Shown here: positions 47,601 through 60,900 of the stretch, piece by piece
How the letters are laid out: every line of letters starts with the position of its first letter
Position numbering within the stretch: the first letter of the stretch is position 1
From: Sisyra terminalis
Taxonomy: Eukaryota; Arthropoda; Insecta; Neuroptera; Sisyridae
Assembly (NCBI GenBank): GCA_958496175.1
Contig: OY292274.1
Location: forward strand, 47,192,630-47,256,629
Reading direction: 5' to 3'
Length of the DNA: 64,000 nucleotides
The notes under the pieces: model-generated
What the model was told of the DNA's origin: nothing
What the model saw: the letters and a program-made list of their open reading frames with translations, nothing else
The model's database searches: none
Position numbers and translations under genes: made by a program

Positions 47601-49798
47601 TAAGGGAAGGCATTTTTCAAAGATTCAATCATTATGCCAATTACTCGTTTGATTTATATATTTTCAAGTTTTGTTATAACGTTTTTGGCTATTGTGATAT
47701 TTTTCTATGAAAAAAATGCATTCAATAAGCCTGAAAAAATTATAAGAAAACAACTTAAGCTAACTTTCCAAAAATGGTAATCTCAGCCGTTTATCGACCT
47801 CCAATTGCCTACAACCATTCACAGAACAAATAAAACCAGACTCTTTAAATTTTTGCATAATTTTTCAAAGTTCAAACAAAACTCAATATTTTTTTTCTTC
47901 AAATCCATTCCAACTGAACAAAAAAAAAGAAATCCCCCACTAAATTAAAACAAAATTTTATTACTTAAAAGACTCGTACCAATAAAACAACACTCATAAA
48001 AATAACACGCAACTTCAATTAAGAATATCAAAAAAGACATAATCGTCATAAATTATATTTATTTCCGTCAATTACTTTCAGCTAATTAACCCAGGAAAAA
48101 TTCGAAGATTTCTTAACTGTAAATTTTCTAAATTTGTAATATTAAGTTTTTGTTGAAGTTGAGTTCGGCTTGTTTAATAACGTTGTCTTAATTTGAAGAT
48201 TAGGTTATATAAACATATAACAATGTACTAATCACAAAGAGAATAGGAAATTATTTAACAAAAATAAATTATCAGTTTTATTAACAAGGAAAAGAACTCA
48301 AATCAATTGAATGTGTATTAAAACTATTATAATAAAAAAAAATAACTGATAAGATTTATCTGTTTGAATTTTCAATGACGATAAACAAAGTTTATTGTTT
48401 TTATTTTATCGATTATTTTCTCATAAAAAACCAATAAACACTTTTTAATTATACTTTAAACTTATCATGTAAATTTAAAAAAAATATAACCACATACTTC
48501 TCCTTTTTTTTAAATTATCAAATCATTTGAAATTCCGATTTATAATTTCAATAAAACAAATTTTAAAAATTCAAGTCTTCATAGACGTGTCGCCTGAATT
48601 TCAATATTAAATTTGAATTTCTTATTGACAGTTAAATTCGTCCGAGCTGTAATTGAATGGGAGTGGCTTTGAGGCTTGTAAATTTTTGCCAAATCGGCCG
48701 AATGGCTCTAAATTATTCCTCTTCATATGGCGAGTATTATAAATGATTGATTCATTATTAAATGTGATTGATGAATCGATTGTAATCGCTTCTGACGGGC
48801 GAAAATAGTTTAACAATATTAACTGCCAAAACGATCACTCGAGGGTTCATAAATATGTCGTTAAGGGGTGGCAATACGAGGGCGAAAAAGCCAAAATTTG
48901 AAGAGGAATAATGTGGTACGAGATGAAGTTTTTTTATTCCATCTGTTTTAAAAAAAAAATGTTATAGTATTAAGTTTCAAAAGAATGTAAATATTTAAAT
49001 TTAATTGAGAAATATGAGCTTAATAGCATCAGTGTGTTATGGGGTAACATTCATTTTTTGGGTGACAAAACTTTTTCATTATGCCTTTCACTCAACATTC
49101 GACTTTTAATTTATTACTAGTTTATGTTAAATTTCCATATAAAAATTTCTAACGACTAATTTATTAGTTTTTTATTTCACTAGAATTACACAGACTTATT
49201 AGAAATTGTATCGCACTATTTAAGGATTTTTTTCCATTTTTTAAGTAAAAAATATAAAATTTAACAGTTAAAATTTATAGGCACCATTAATTAATTTTTA
49301 TTGGATAACAAAATGAAAAAAATACATTCTTAGATATTTTTACAAATTTCATGTATAAATAAGGAGTTTAAGAGGTGAAAAAAGAAGGAAAACAAAAATA
49401 TTTTTTTTAATGCTAAGTAACACTTTTCACCTATGGTGGTCTAACAATAAGAAATAAACCTATGGAAATCATAAAAACGTGGACAAATAAGTAAATAGAT
49501 TATTATTAATTATTTTTTGCATGATCTTTCATCGAAAATTGCAGTTTCTACAGACAAGTTTATTACCTAAATATTTTATAGAAGTACATAATGATCAATA
49601 CCAATTTTCACAAAAATAAAACATTAGAAAAGGATAATAAGTATGGCAACAGCAACTAGATATCACTAAAATCTTGAGCCGGGAATACAATATAGGCTTT
49701 AATGTTTTTACTTAGAACAAATTTGATAGTTATTTTGATAAAATAAAGCTACAAAATATGGAAATTCGCATGGTACGCTAAATTTTTATTAGAGCGAA
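44606..49798. other. Unique A+T-rich DNA
   Basis: No gene is supported. More balanced segments lie at about 45300-45600, 47210-47480 and 48560-48920. A 101-codon frame at 46231-46536 and a 64-codon minus frame at 48622-48816 carry no recognised motifs. The 47210-47480 block could be an unrecognised repeat. Confidence 0.3.
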
Positions 49799-50157
49799 TG
49801 ACGTCATAATTGAGTAAGCGAATGCCTTGGAATAGAACAAAATATATTTAATAGATAAGAGTGTTACGGGGTTAACTAAGTTAAAAGGACTACTTTCATT
49901 TTACCGTTTGCATTCTTTTTTACGTTTGAAACGTACAAAAATGGAAGTTTGGTAGGCAAAAGATGTGTTCAGCTTTCAATAAATCCGAAGCAAATATTTA
50001 TCAGCATCTTAGTTGAGAATGGAAATGTCGGTAAAGCGGAGTTTATCAATAATATAAGAAAATGGTGGAATATTGCAAAATACAAAGAACTAAGATTATT
50101 TAAATTATTAAGTCTATACGTTTGATGCTTAAACATGACGTCACACGCGACGTCATG
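49799..50157. promoter_or_regulatory. Cluster of TGACGTCA palindromes, one paired as an inverted repeat
   Basis: TGACGTCA lies at 49799-49806 and 50136-50143. The second sits in CATGACGTC-acacgc-GACGTCATG (50135-50157), an inverted repeat of two GACGTC cores spaced 13 bp centre to centre. This could be a composite bZIP site or part of a small mobile element. Confidence 0.3.
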
Positions 50158-53100
50158 ATACATCCAAGCGTTTTGGTGTGGATTTTAAAACTGTAATTCC
50201 AAACTGAAATGCCAATTTTTTCTTTTAAACTTTTAATTCATGCAAAAAAAATTAATCTTTCGTAAAAAGTATATACTTTCAAAGGTTATAGGATAGTTTT
50301 TGAAAATTTGTCATCACGCCTATTGACTAGAATATGTTTAGTATATGAAAATATTTAAAAATATACAAAATGCAAAATTAAAATTTTAAAATAATATGTA
50401 ATTCTTTACAAATATTCCCCGAGTTATTGAACTGAAAAGGAATAACTGAACTGTTAAAAGTTTATATTTTTACATGAACTTCATCAATGATACCTACTAT
50501 CTACAGAACTAAGAAGTTAGAAAAAAACACAGTATTAAGGTGTACAGTTTTTGCTTCATCACAAATTCCCGACTTTCATTTACTTTATGGACCTATTTTC
50601 TTGGTTAATTTAAAAAAAAAACTCATCAACTAAAAATTGTAACCATTGATGTGAAATAAAGTTAAACAGCGTTAGTGGTTTTTAATGGATATTCTATTAC
50701 ACTTGTTATTTAATGTGCAGATTTCTTATAAAAATGCTTATTAAGGATGAAGAATACATCTTTTCTATAATAAATACGTCAAGTTCCTTGATTTCCCTTA
50801 TTTTTCCCTTGATCTAGTGTCTGAATTTTTAGATGCCCTTGACCGTTGAATAATCTGAGGATATAACTTTTGGTACAAAAATTTTATATTTTCAATACAC
50901 TAAAATTTTAACTTTCCAATCAGTAAATGATAATAAAGGAAAGAAATTATCATGTCAATATAACGTGGGTATGTGATATGTATCCATATTCCATAGTTGA
51001 AAATTGATATACCATCTAATTTAAAATATTTCCAAATATTGCATTTTATTTCATCCCAAAATCTTCGAGAAAAAACATTATTTTTCTGTAAAATATAAAT
51101 TAGCAATGATTTACATCAAACTCTTATTACAACAATTTAAAATGAAAAATATACTTGCTTCATTTTTTGTAATACATATAATTCAAAAGAAAAACATTTT
51201 CCATTAAACATTTGTTTCCGAAACATCAAAATTAAGAATTCAATTTCAATTTTAATAACGCAAATTCTAGCTAAAATATCCCAGCTAATTGAATTTCGTT
51301 TAAAACTCTAATGAGCTTTTAGTGCGAGCTTGACTGTAAAGCTTTCTGATTTCAACCGAATTCGAGTTTTTCCAATTAAAAACTTTCAAACATTTTCGTA
51401 TTACTATGGAGATTTCAATGAATTTCAGCCAAAAGAACAAAAATCGCACACTTGGCCCGATTTCGACGACTGGGCGGCAAATTTGAAATTATAATAAATC
51501 TTCCATTGTGATCGATCGATATAAAGAGAGACATTGGGCGTTATTGGTTTTTTATTCATCAGTTCATTGACATGGACAATGGTTGGCACAAATGGAGTGA
51601 ATTCATTTTAGTTTTATGCAAATGCAAGAAAATTTGTTTTCGATTTCAATAGGAATTGTTCAAAGCGACGATAATTGACCGGGAATCATTCCGGAAATTT
51701 GGGAGAGTTTTCAATTTCTGTAATTTTATTCCGGTAAGAAAAACGAGAAACGGACAAGTTTGCATCAGCATAAAAATATTTACATTTGCAACTTACTTCC
51801 GTTCTCCCCTTTTTTTTTGTTAAGGAAATACTAGTGAATGATATTAGGATTTCATTTGAACAAGAAAAAGGCGTTTTTTGAAAGTTGAGAAGCGTGTTAA
51901 AGACATTAAAATCTCATCAAGTTTATTAGATAAATTTTTCGGACATTTTCTAAGAGATTTTTTTTTCAGACTTAAATTGACATTTTATTTCCGTTTTTAA
52001 ATCGTTAAGTATTTAAATTTCAATCATCAGGTTTAAATCTCCATTACGAAGCCGAAATATTTAAATTGAAAAGAAGCGTTCTTCGTTTGGCCTAATAACT
52101 ATATTTTACCGTCAAAAATATTTTTCTTCATCGACCAAAAGTTTATTTATCTTATAAAATTATATGTTATCAAACCTCAACATCAATCCTTTCGTACAAA
52201 TTATTACAAGTTTTTTTCTCCGGAGGAAAACCTTTCCAGATTGATTGATTGTTGCGGGGTGGCTTTTTTTTCCCTTTGATGAAGAGTGAACTCCATCGAA
52301 TACTTTGTCTTCAAGTCTTCGAGTAACAGCAAAACTGATGTTTTTCCATTATCAACTTTTCAACGGTTTTCATTCATTTCAACCGGATCGAACGGGCTTT
52401 TAAACCAGTGCGAGATTTATCAAAGTGCAATGACGAATTACAGTGGTTTTAGCGAGGAAACGAAGAGCTTTTAGATGGAGAATTTTTAAATTTTAACTAG
52501 AAAGAAGTCCAAACTTGTAAACTAGAACAATAATTCGATAAAAACTTGTTGAAAACAATGCGGACTTTGTCTTGGTTCGTTCGTTTTTTTCAGTGTAAAA
52601 ATTGCCAGATGGTCTTCTCATTTCGAATTGGCAATTGAGATAAAAATTATCATAGAATAAAGGCGATGATTGATTATAATTGCTTTTATAATTATAACAT
52701 TTTAACACAAATGAATCATAAAAAAACGCTCAAAGAAGGAAAAAGATTTACTCAAGTTTTTAACTTCTGAACCAAAAATTTTAGTATAAAATATTTCTGT
52801 TTAAATAAAAGACTATTAAGCTTATAAAATAACAAATCTAATTTGTATCAATTTTAATTTTTGCTTTCGCCAAAATTGAGTCAACTACTCAATTTCTAAT
52901 ACTTTCCCAAACCAATCTCCTTGTTTTTTAATTATTTGTAAATACATTTTACTCTTTTTTTACACGATAGAAACGTTCTCAAAAAAATATTAGTGTAAAA
53001 AGTGAGGATTCATCGAGAATTGGATCACTTAAGTATTTATTTCGTGGTTACACAAAAATTTGTGTTTCGTCAAAAAACAAAAAAACTTGTATTAAAGGAT

Positions 53101-53796
53101 GTATTTTATTTCATTTCAACTCGTGTTAATCGTGAAAAAAAATCGCGTTAAAAAAAAATTAGGTGTATTATTTCTTCCATCTTCTATCTAACTAAGCCTT
53201 TAAAACTCTTTAAAGCTTTATGAATAAAACAATATAGAAAATAGAAGATAAAATCACTGTTTTAGACTTTTAAACCAGAAAAGATTCTTTTTTCTTTCCC
53301 AAATCTTTCAATTGATGTTTCCTTAATTATCTGCCGACATTATTAAGTTCAAAACTTTATAATACTCTCTTACTATGGATGAATCTCATATATCCTTCTT
53401 GTACAGGAGATCCGGCAGGTTTTGTTTAGCCCAAGTGTGACCAAAGTGGACAAGCGAAAAATCCAGAGTTGGTGGATACGAAATATTAACGGGTATTGCT
53501 CTAGATTAAATTTTCCAAAACAGTATGGATAATTCAGGTTGGAAGTGCACAGTATCTTTTATATTCTCTTGTGAGCCTGGAGCAATATTTAAGCCATCTT
53601 TAGGTAGGTACTAAAAATATCAAGCCTAAAATGGAAACTTATTTTTAACAGTGATTTATTAAATTCTTAATTTTAACAAGTAAAATTAGTTCTCTGTTTT
53701 CAATCAAATGAATTTTTTTAGCAAATATGATTTTAATGCTCGAAATTTTCCCAACAGAAAGATGTATTATGTGATTCCTTATTTAAAAATGCATTG
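50158..53796. other. Unique DNA; balanced block at about 51240-52480
   Basis: The 51240-52480 block has mixed composition, TAATTGA/TAATTAAA-type strings and no coding frame beyond 62-71 codons. It is a candidate non-coding regulatory region. The remaining parts are ordinary A+T-rich DNA. Confidence 0.3.
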
Positions 53797-54085
53797 TTGT
53801 AAATGGTTTAAATCATTACCATTTGATTTGTACGATATATTTATTAAATAAATTTGTGATATTTGTCAATGGAAACCGTCAGTAGGATTTTGAAGTATCT
53901 GTACTGTGACCTCATTATACTGCCGAACTAATAAGAACTTGTTTTAGACATTTTGTATTTCACGATTTTTTTGCATTTTTAAACTAACATTTCTTGGTGT
54001 TAGCAAACAATGATTAAATTTAACAACAGCATTTTGTGTTGATATTAGCTTAGAAAAATTTAAAAAAATATATTTTTAGAACATG
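53797..54085 (+). repeat. Dispersed repeat E, copy 2
   Basis: This is the diverged partner of 44318-44605 in the same orientation, with the CRE-like palindrome mutated to TGACCTCA. Confidence 0.65.
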
Positions 54086-56790
54086 TGCATTAGGCCTTTT
54101 GTGTGAATTTTTCTTTTTCACTTTTCTTTTTCCAATACAAAAGTACAAAAAGCACATTTTCCTTAGTCTTGCTATGGTTCCAGTTTTGTTATTTGGATTA
54201 TTACATTAGAAATTTTGGAAAAATATAACTGTATTTAACTAGGAAGTAACGTAGTAGCAAACAAAGGTGAGAAAATATAAAAAAACACACAATTCGTTGA
54301 GCCATAAATATAAAAAATTAATAAATATAAAGTATACGTAAATCGCAACTGAGGAACCAGATTTTTATTTGCAATTAACGTTCATTTCTTCTCGGTTTTC
54401 TCTTCACTTACATTTGTTATTTAGTAATTTGAGGGTTCTTTAAATTTCTTCGAAAGTTCAAGAACTTTAAGATTTATAGTTGTAAGAAGTTATTAAATTA
54501 TAAAATAAATAATCCAATTATGATTCGATTAAAATTCCCCAACTATTTTTTTCTATTTTTACCAATTAAATTAAAAAGAAAAAAAGAAGCTATTCTTTGA
54601 TGTTTTAAAGACCGGTTTTGTATTTCTTCCGAATATTAATTATCCTTGTTACTAAAAGGCATTAAAATGAGTTATTCCGACACGCACGCAACACTCGAGT
54701 GCACAAACCGGAGCCAAACGCACACAAAATGCATTTTATTGATCGACAAAATCAATCAAAATGTGATAAATCCGGCCACTGAACGTCAATTAAACGACAA
54801 AACGAAGAGATAAATCGCTTTCGTCTTTACATTTATATCTCTTCTTGAAACGCTCCCTTACTGAAAACTTTTGAAAATTTCCAACTTTAATCTTTCATAT
54901 AGACAAGTTCGGTCATTATTTGTAGAGACTTAACTGCAGGATTAAATTCAAAAGGACCTTATCTGTAAACAAGCAGACTGGAATTAATCTAAAGTAAGAT
55001 TTTGTGTTGAAAGTAAATTAAATTCGATTTAATAACTAAAACTAACTTAATTATCGTTGTATGTATGCGTTCCGATATGAGTCGAGAGTATGATCAATAT
55101 TTGACAAGCTGAAAGCCTTTTTCGAATTATGGAATCATATCAGAATGAAATGAGAGTTGAAATCAAAAATTCCACGAGAGATTTTTATTTAATTGAATTA
55201 AGTAAACTGTTTGAATTTGAAGATCAAAGTGAAGTGAAATTTGTATTTAACTAGCGTTTCATGTTTCGCTATAAAGATATTAACATACTTTGATATGAAA
55301 AACATGACTTGCAGCAAATTGCACTCAATGATAAAATGCCCACCCAGCTGGCAAAGATGAGAATATTTAGCCAAAGCGAGCGCCCTTCGGCCGCACCTTC
55401 CCCAGCCGCGCTTACCCCATTTCCACCCAGGTATGGTATTATGTTTTGCCATCGAACTCTCGCAAGAGGTTTTGAATTAAAGTGACATTAAATATATATA
55501 ATTACTTGAATCTTAAAATATGAGAAACGATCGAAGCGCAAACGGACGAGTTTTGAGATTAAAAGTTTACGTCTTAAGAGATTGAGATTTTTCCAAGTGT
55601 TATTTTATTGGTTTTGGTATTAGTGCCGTTCTGATCGTCGAAGAATCTTCGGGATTAAAGAAACTCTTTTCAATTAGAGCGAACCGATAAATAAAATATA
55701 TGATACGGTAATTATAACGTTTGCAAGATATTTAATATGTTAAAATATACTACTGGAGAAGAAATTCATGATTTTTTACATGTTAGAAAAAAAACTCACC
55801 TTTAATTATTTTTTTGACTTTTATAAAACCAGATTTACAATAAACTTTAACAGTAAAATAAATGATCTGTTAATAGCTGAACAACCAAAATATGTTTTAT
55901 ATTAAAACTAATAAAGTTGAAAAATACAGATCTGATTCAGTTTTCATAAGTTTTGGGTGAAATATGGTTTGAAAAGATCAGAAGACTTATAGCCTCAGTA
56001 AAATAAAGCGACTTTTGCGTCAAACACTAGAGCAGTTCCGGCCGATCGCTAAATCCCAGCAGACAACGACAGATTTGGGAAAAAAGCTTCCATTCCTTTG
56101 TTGCAAAATGTCTCAAGATCATTTTGAAACAGCTTACCTAAAGCTTTACCAAAAAATTTATCTGCAACCAGTAGTGGAACTTATAACTTTATTTAGCCAA
56201 ATCTTCGTAAAAATTATGCGTTAAAATAGAATAAAAAACCTAGGTTAAACAGAGTTGCAAAAACAATATGCCACCGAAATATTTTTAAACCAAAACAACC
56301 TTAAAAAATATCATACAAAGTTACTCACTATTCTAATACGGGGACTATTTTATTTGATAACTCCTAAACAATTTTCTTCCACATAAGTATTGAGGTATAA
56401 ACTGGACATTTATAATAAGGGACATTATATAAACACTTTTCTTTTGAATTAAAAACTTGTAAACCACTAATAAGACCTAAAGTGGTTTCAAATGAAACAT
56501 TCCAAAGGTGCATTTACGAATGCAAATAAAGCGAAAAAAATTTCTTCAAATCTTACGAATTCAAAAAAAATGCAAGAAGAAGATACAGGAGTATTCAATT
56601 ATACCAATTATAAACTAAGAAAATTCCACAAACTAAGCATTCTAGTAAACGAAGCAGAAATTTCATGAACTCATATTTTTAAGACCTCTTTTGGTAAAGA
56701 TTAAGGGCTACTTGTTGAATCAAAACAGCAAGGCGGACGTTGATCAAAGAAAATAAGATATGATAGTTTATGATAAGTTAGAAAAAAGAA
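54086..56790. other. Unique DNA; balanced block 54650-55650 with a G+C-rich core
   Basis: The segment at about 55330-55440 is the most G+C-rich in the window (GCGCCCTTCGGCCGCACC, CCCCAGCCGCGC). It ends in CCCAG|GTATGG on the plus strand and contains GGG|GTAAGCG on the minus strand, so splice-like signals occur on both strands. An 84-codon minus frame crosses it (KWGKRGWGRCGRRALALAK), unassigned. The surrounding kilobase is non-repetitive. Confidence 0.35.
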
Positions 56791-56795
56791 ACAAT

Positions 56796-56925
56796 CCTAC
56801 TGGTGGCCGAGTGGTCAAGGTAACCGCTTTCGATATTAATTTTCTCGATTCCGAATTTTTAGTAACCCTAGAGTCGCTAAAGACCGTAGTAGTTATAAAG
56901 CGTCGGTAACAATGAAAAAAATATA
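56796..56925 (+). mobile_element. tRNA-derived SINE with internal deletion (S5)
   Basis: The head CCTACTGGTGGCCGAGTGG with intact box A (TGGCCGAGTGG) is present, and the tail GTAACCCTAGAGTCGCTAA-AGACC..AGTAG is well kept. The segment with box B is deleted between about 56830 and 56845. Confidence 0.85.
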
Positions 56926-57005
56926 TTTGTGAAGGATCACTAAAAGTAACCGATATAGTTACAATTCCAATATCGAAATGCATCAAATGGGTAAATTATT
57001 ACTTC

Positions 57006-57371
57006 GATTAGTGCTGTGGTCCTCAACCAACGGCTCGCAACGAAGTAAATAATTTTAGTAGATAATATCAACATATGATTTTGAGCATGAAGTTAACTGA
57101 AGTCATTGAGTTAAATAAAAATAAATACTTCACAGGTAGTAATTGCCGTACAAAATTTATAGGGCAATCGTGTTTTGGCATTAAAATATATCAATGGATA
57201 ATAATTAAATTTTAATTGAATCTCAAAGACATATATATTATTATCCATTAATTTATTGTGATTCGGAAGTAATTAAAATACTTATCAATGTTAAAAATCT
57301 ATCAATTGATTGACATATTGTTGTTTTAAGTGATCCTTGACCAGAAAAGTGTGACAACCACTGGATTAGTG
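57006..57371. mobile_element. hAT transposon remnant, 350 bp, with perfect 8-bp target duplication
   Basis: CTGTGGTCCTCAACC at 57014 and GTGACAACCACTG ending at 57363 are hAT-type ends (complement CAGTGGTTGTCAC). They are flanked by GATTAGTG at 57006-57013 and 57364-57371, identical in all eight bases. The interior has no transposase and contains an inserted fragment of the element-5 family at about 57188-57295. Confidence 0.85.
57188..57295 (+). mobile_element. Fragment of the hammerhead element-5 family nested in a hAT element
   Basis: AATGGATAATAAT (a stub of the left arm) is followed by ACATATATATTATTATCCATTAATTTA, GTGATTCGGAAG, AAAATACTTA and AATGTTAAA, matching 40681-40745. The hammerhead core is absent. 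It lies inside the hAT element at 57014-57363 and so arrived later. Confidence 0.6.
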
Positions 57372-57784
57372 TACACAAAAGCGATTAGCTTACATATAGT
57401 TGTTAGTACAGCAAAAACATTTTGTTTCTGCAGTAGAAAAGTTGCAGTATATCACCAAATATTGGATTTCACTCCTAAATTTTTTTAGTTAAATTAAAAC
57501 GATTTTTATTAAAATATTCAGTAAACTATAGTTATATATGGTATATTTAAATTTGAAATCGAAAGATCTTCCATTAACTAATTTCTCTACTTGGAAGGAT
57601 AGTATTTAGGTAGTAGATAGGATAGTTTTTTGTAGTTTTACTGAATGGTTTATATCTAGAGATTTTTATACATAACACTAGAATTAAGTAATTTATTTAT
57701 CCGAAGCCTCTAAAACATACTATTTTTTCTTGTACCTACTGTTAAAGATCGTTATAATAAAATTGAATCAAACAAAAATTGTGG

Positions 57785-57939
57785 ACCTACTGGTGGCCGA
57801 GTGGTCTAGGTGACCGCTCCAAAACTAGTAGGTTTTGGGTTCGATCCTCGTATCTAGCAACTTTTCAATATTTCTCGATTAAAAAAATAAATTAACCCTT
57901 GAGTCGCTAAAGACCTTAGTAGTGAATAACAATTAAAAA
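57785..57939 (+). mobile_element. tRNA-derived SINE, best preserved copy (S6)
   Basis: Box A TGGCCGAGTGG (57794-57804) and box B GGTTCGATCC (57838-57847) are both intact and about 34 bp apart, as in a Pol III type 2 promoter. The head resembles the D-arm of a serine/leucine-type tRNA, but the cloverleaf is not complete. The body ends with the family block TTGAGTCGCTAAAGACC, TTAGTAGTGAATAACAATT and an A tract. It defines the family found at six other places here. Confidence 0.85.
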
Positions 57940-60900
57940 AAAAATTGTGGCTGAAAGTTTCAGTTTAACGTAAAAGTGTAATTTTTTCTGCAAAGTGTAA
58001 AGTGAAGTTGATTTTATACTTCGAATAGTTCGAATTTCAAATTGATATGATTTATTTATGTATTTATATGAACTTTTTGAAAAAGCAATGAGTTTAGTTT
58101 TGGATTGAAGTTATAAACGTAATACGTTTTCGAAAATGTAAATATGTTCCATTATCTTCCATGAGCTTGCTGCATAACAATGATAGGGTGGATTGTGTTG
58201 CCGTGTTATCGTTTTGACGATGACAAACTACGACACATAACACGCTATACGACTTCGTCTACGACCCACTTTTTCAAAAAGTTTGCGACCAAGTTTCCAT
58301 TCTTTGTCAAACGTAACAACTTGCACAAAATATATTTACAACGTCGAGGACTCGATGTCATTCCATTTCCTTTCCAACGAGATGCATTTCTTCCAATATC
58401 TCACATGTCTCACCCGTAGATAAATGATCTTTCTTCGACTTTATGACGTTAAATAATTAAACTGGTTCACGTTGAAGATCCAAATCCATCCAGAAAACGA
58501 GCAAATGAAACGATACAAGAAATATTCATTTTTTTTTTTTGTTCAAAAAGAAATATTTCTCGATTGAAATTTCAGAGTTTCTTTTTTACTTGTTGAAAAT
58601 AACATCATCATTCGAGCTTTAATATGGTATAATAGAAAACACAAAATGCATTCACAGATTTATTCATTGGACTGTAATAGCGCACGAGATTATTTACATG
58701 AAAGAGTCCATTGTTCAAATTGAGGAGATACAACTGAATACTTTCTCATATCTTGATACTTTTCTAAGGCCATATCACCTGAGATGCAACATAAAATACA
58801 TTGCTTCAACATCACTAATAAAATAATAACAGAAGAGGAAGTTTTCAGAGGAATTCTTTTGAGATGAAAGAAATTCATAAAAGAATGAATTAAACTCAGT
58901 TCTTTTCATCGGATCGACGGCTTTTTCAAATTCAATATTAAGTTATTGGCAATTTCAAATCGCTATTGTAATTGGCAGTGATGTGGACATCATTAAATTT
59001 TGCATGTGAACAGCGATGGAATGAATTAATTGAACAGGTTTAAAAAAATTGCCTCAACTCAAGAACAGGGTTTGAGGATTTTTTTTTCTTATTATAAGAA
59101 GTCATTCTCCAGGATTTTGAATCAACTTTTTAATTATGATTATGATATTATGGTAATTAACTAATGACGAAACAAAAAATCGTTAAAGTAATTTAAAAGA
59201 GAATTTCAATAGATATTTTTGAGGAGGTACACCATACATTGGTGAAAGACAAGGAACCAACAAAAATAATCTCGACTAGTTAACACTTTTTTTAAAAAAA
59301 TTAAAACTTTGGTTTATGTATAAGGCATTTATCCGATTTTCTCACATCTATTTCAAAATAGTCTTGAAGCAAAATTATCAATGGTTTCGGGTTTTAAATT
59401 ATATTATTTTTAGCATTCAATTCTTCTTATACCGGTAGTGTATTCAATATTTTCTTTGGAAAGAAATGATTTCCGTAATGTTTGTCAAATTATAAAAATA
59501 GCAAGGTTTAAATCATGTTTAAAACTTATTTTATTCAGTTACTTCAAGATTCCTCGTATTTTTGGCAGTAATAGGTTTTGGATATGAATACTTCAAATGA
59601 AAACGATCTTTTTCTACCCTTATTAATTTCCTTGAAATTTAGGTATGTTGTACGCATCCTTTAAATATGATTTTGTAAATTTTTCAAAATTGTTAGCCTA
59701 ACCGGAAGAAAGATAAGTTTTTGAAAATTCGAACCTTTTAATTTCAAACGTTTTTCAATCGATACGTACTTCTATTTTTACTATTTTTGAAGGAAACCTT
59801 TATTAAATAAAATAGCCAGTCCGTATGTTTTTTCAAGATTTTTTTTCAAAATTAATAAATTTAATTTATGCTATTTTCTATGAACTTTTCAATTTTTGAT
59901 TCTAATACAAGGTTTTACAACATACATGTCCATAATAGTAGTTTTCTTTTGAAAATACGTATTAAAATCCAATCTTGACAAAAGATTAATATCAAATTTA
60001 TTACAATGGTTACAAGTTTCATGTAGGAATGTGACATTGAGGAGAAAAAATCGAATAATTAAAAATCAATTATTCTCTTATCAGTAATAATCGACAAGGA
60101 AAAAACCAATTTTTATTAGAAAAAAATATTGGAATTGGAAAATAGAACTGTCTTTTATTTAAAAAAAATATTTACGTATGAGTATGAGTTGAATTGAAAG
60201 TTGTTAATTATTTTCTAATATTATTAATAATTACCAAGAGGCGTGGAAAAAGAAAGTACTTTTACCACTCCGGTACCCTTTACTCCTCTGAAATCCTGTC
60301 TGGACTCAGGAGGATTGCGGGCGAAATTATCGACGGTGAACAAAACATCTATTCTTAATAAATCGATTTTTTATAATTTTACAAAATCGTTTTTTATAGA
60401 AGAAATAATGATTTTTTCCACAAACAATTATTTTTTGAAATCCTTACGTTAAGGTGATCAATAAACTATGATAACTTCTTACTGTCAATAAGATCAACAA
60501 TCACAGTTTTTGAAAATTAAAATGCAAATATTTTTTTTTACAAATTAGTAGCTTAAAGCTCAATACAATTGTAAACGTTAATTGTTTATGATAACGAACG
60601 AAAAAAAAAGAAAAAAACTAATTTCAATGTAATATTTTTATAATAGTTATTATCTAAATTCGAAATATTTCTATATTTGTGAGTTTAAAAGATTTTGTAA
60701 TTTAAGAAGTTATTGTATATTTCGAATGGACGTTTCTAAAAATTTTTGTTAGCGAAATTTAACATCAAACTATTTTTATATCCAAGTTTCTGAAAAAAGT
60801 CCAACCAATACTAAGACAACATGGATAAGATCCAAATGTAAACTATATTTATTTTCTTTAAGACAAACCTTTGCCGAATTTTTACGTTCTTATTATTTAC

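Noticed and set aside
49921..49940. GAAACGTAC string next to TACGTTT, resembling a hammerhead stem III
   Set aside because: No CUGANGA or stem II upstream at the required spacing on either strand.
57785..57860. Possible tRNA gene (box A and box B present)
   Set aside because: No acceptor stem, no proper anticodon arm, and six related copies with a common non-tRNA body. It is a SINE head.
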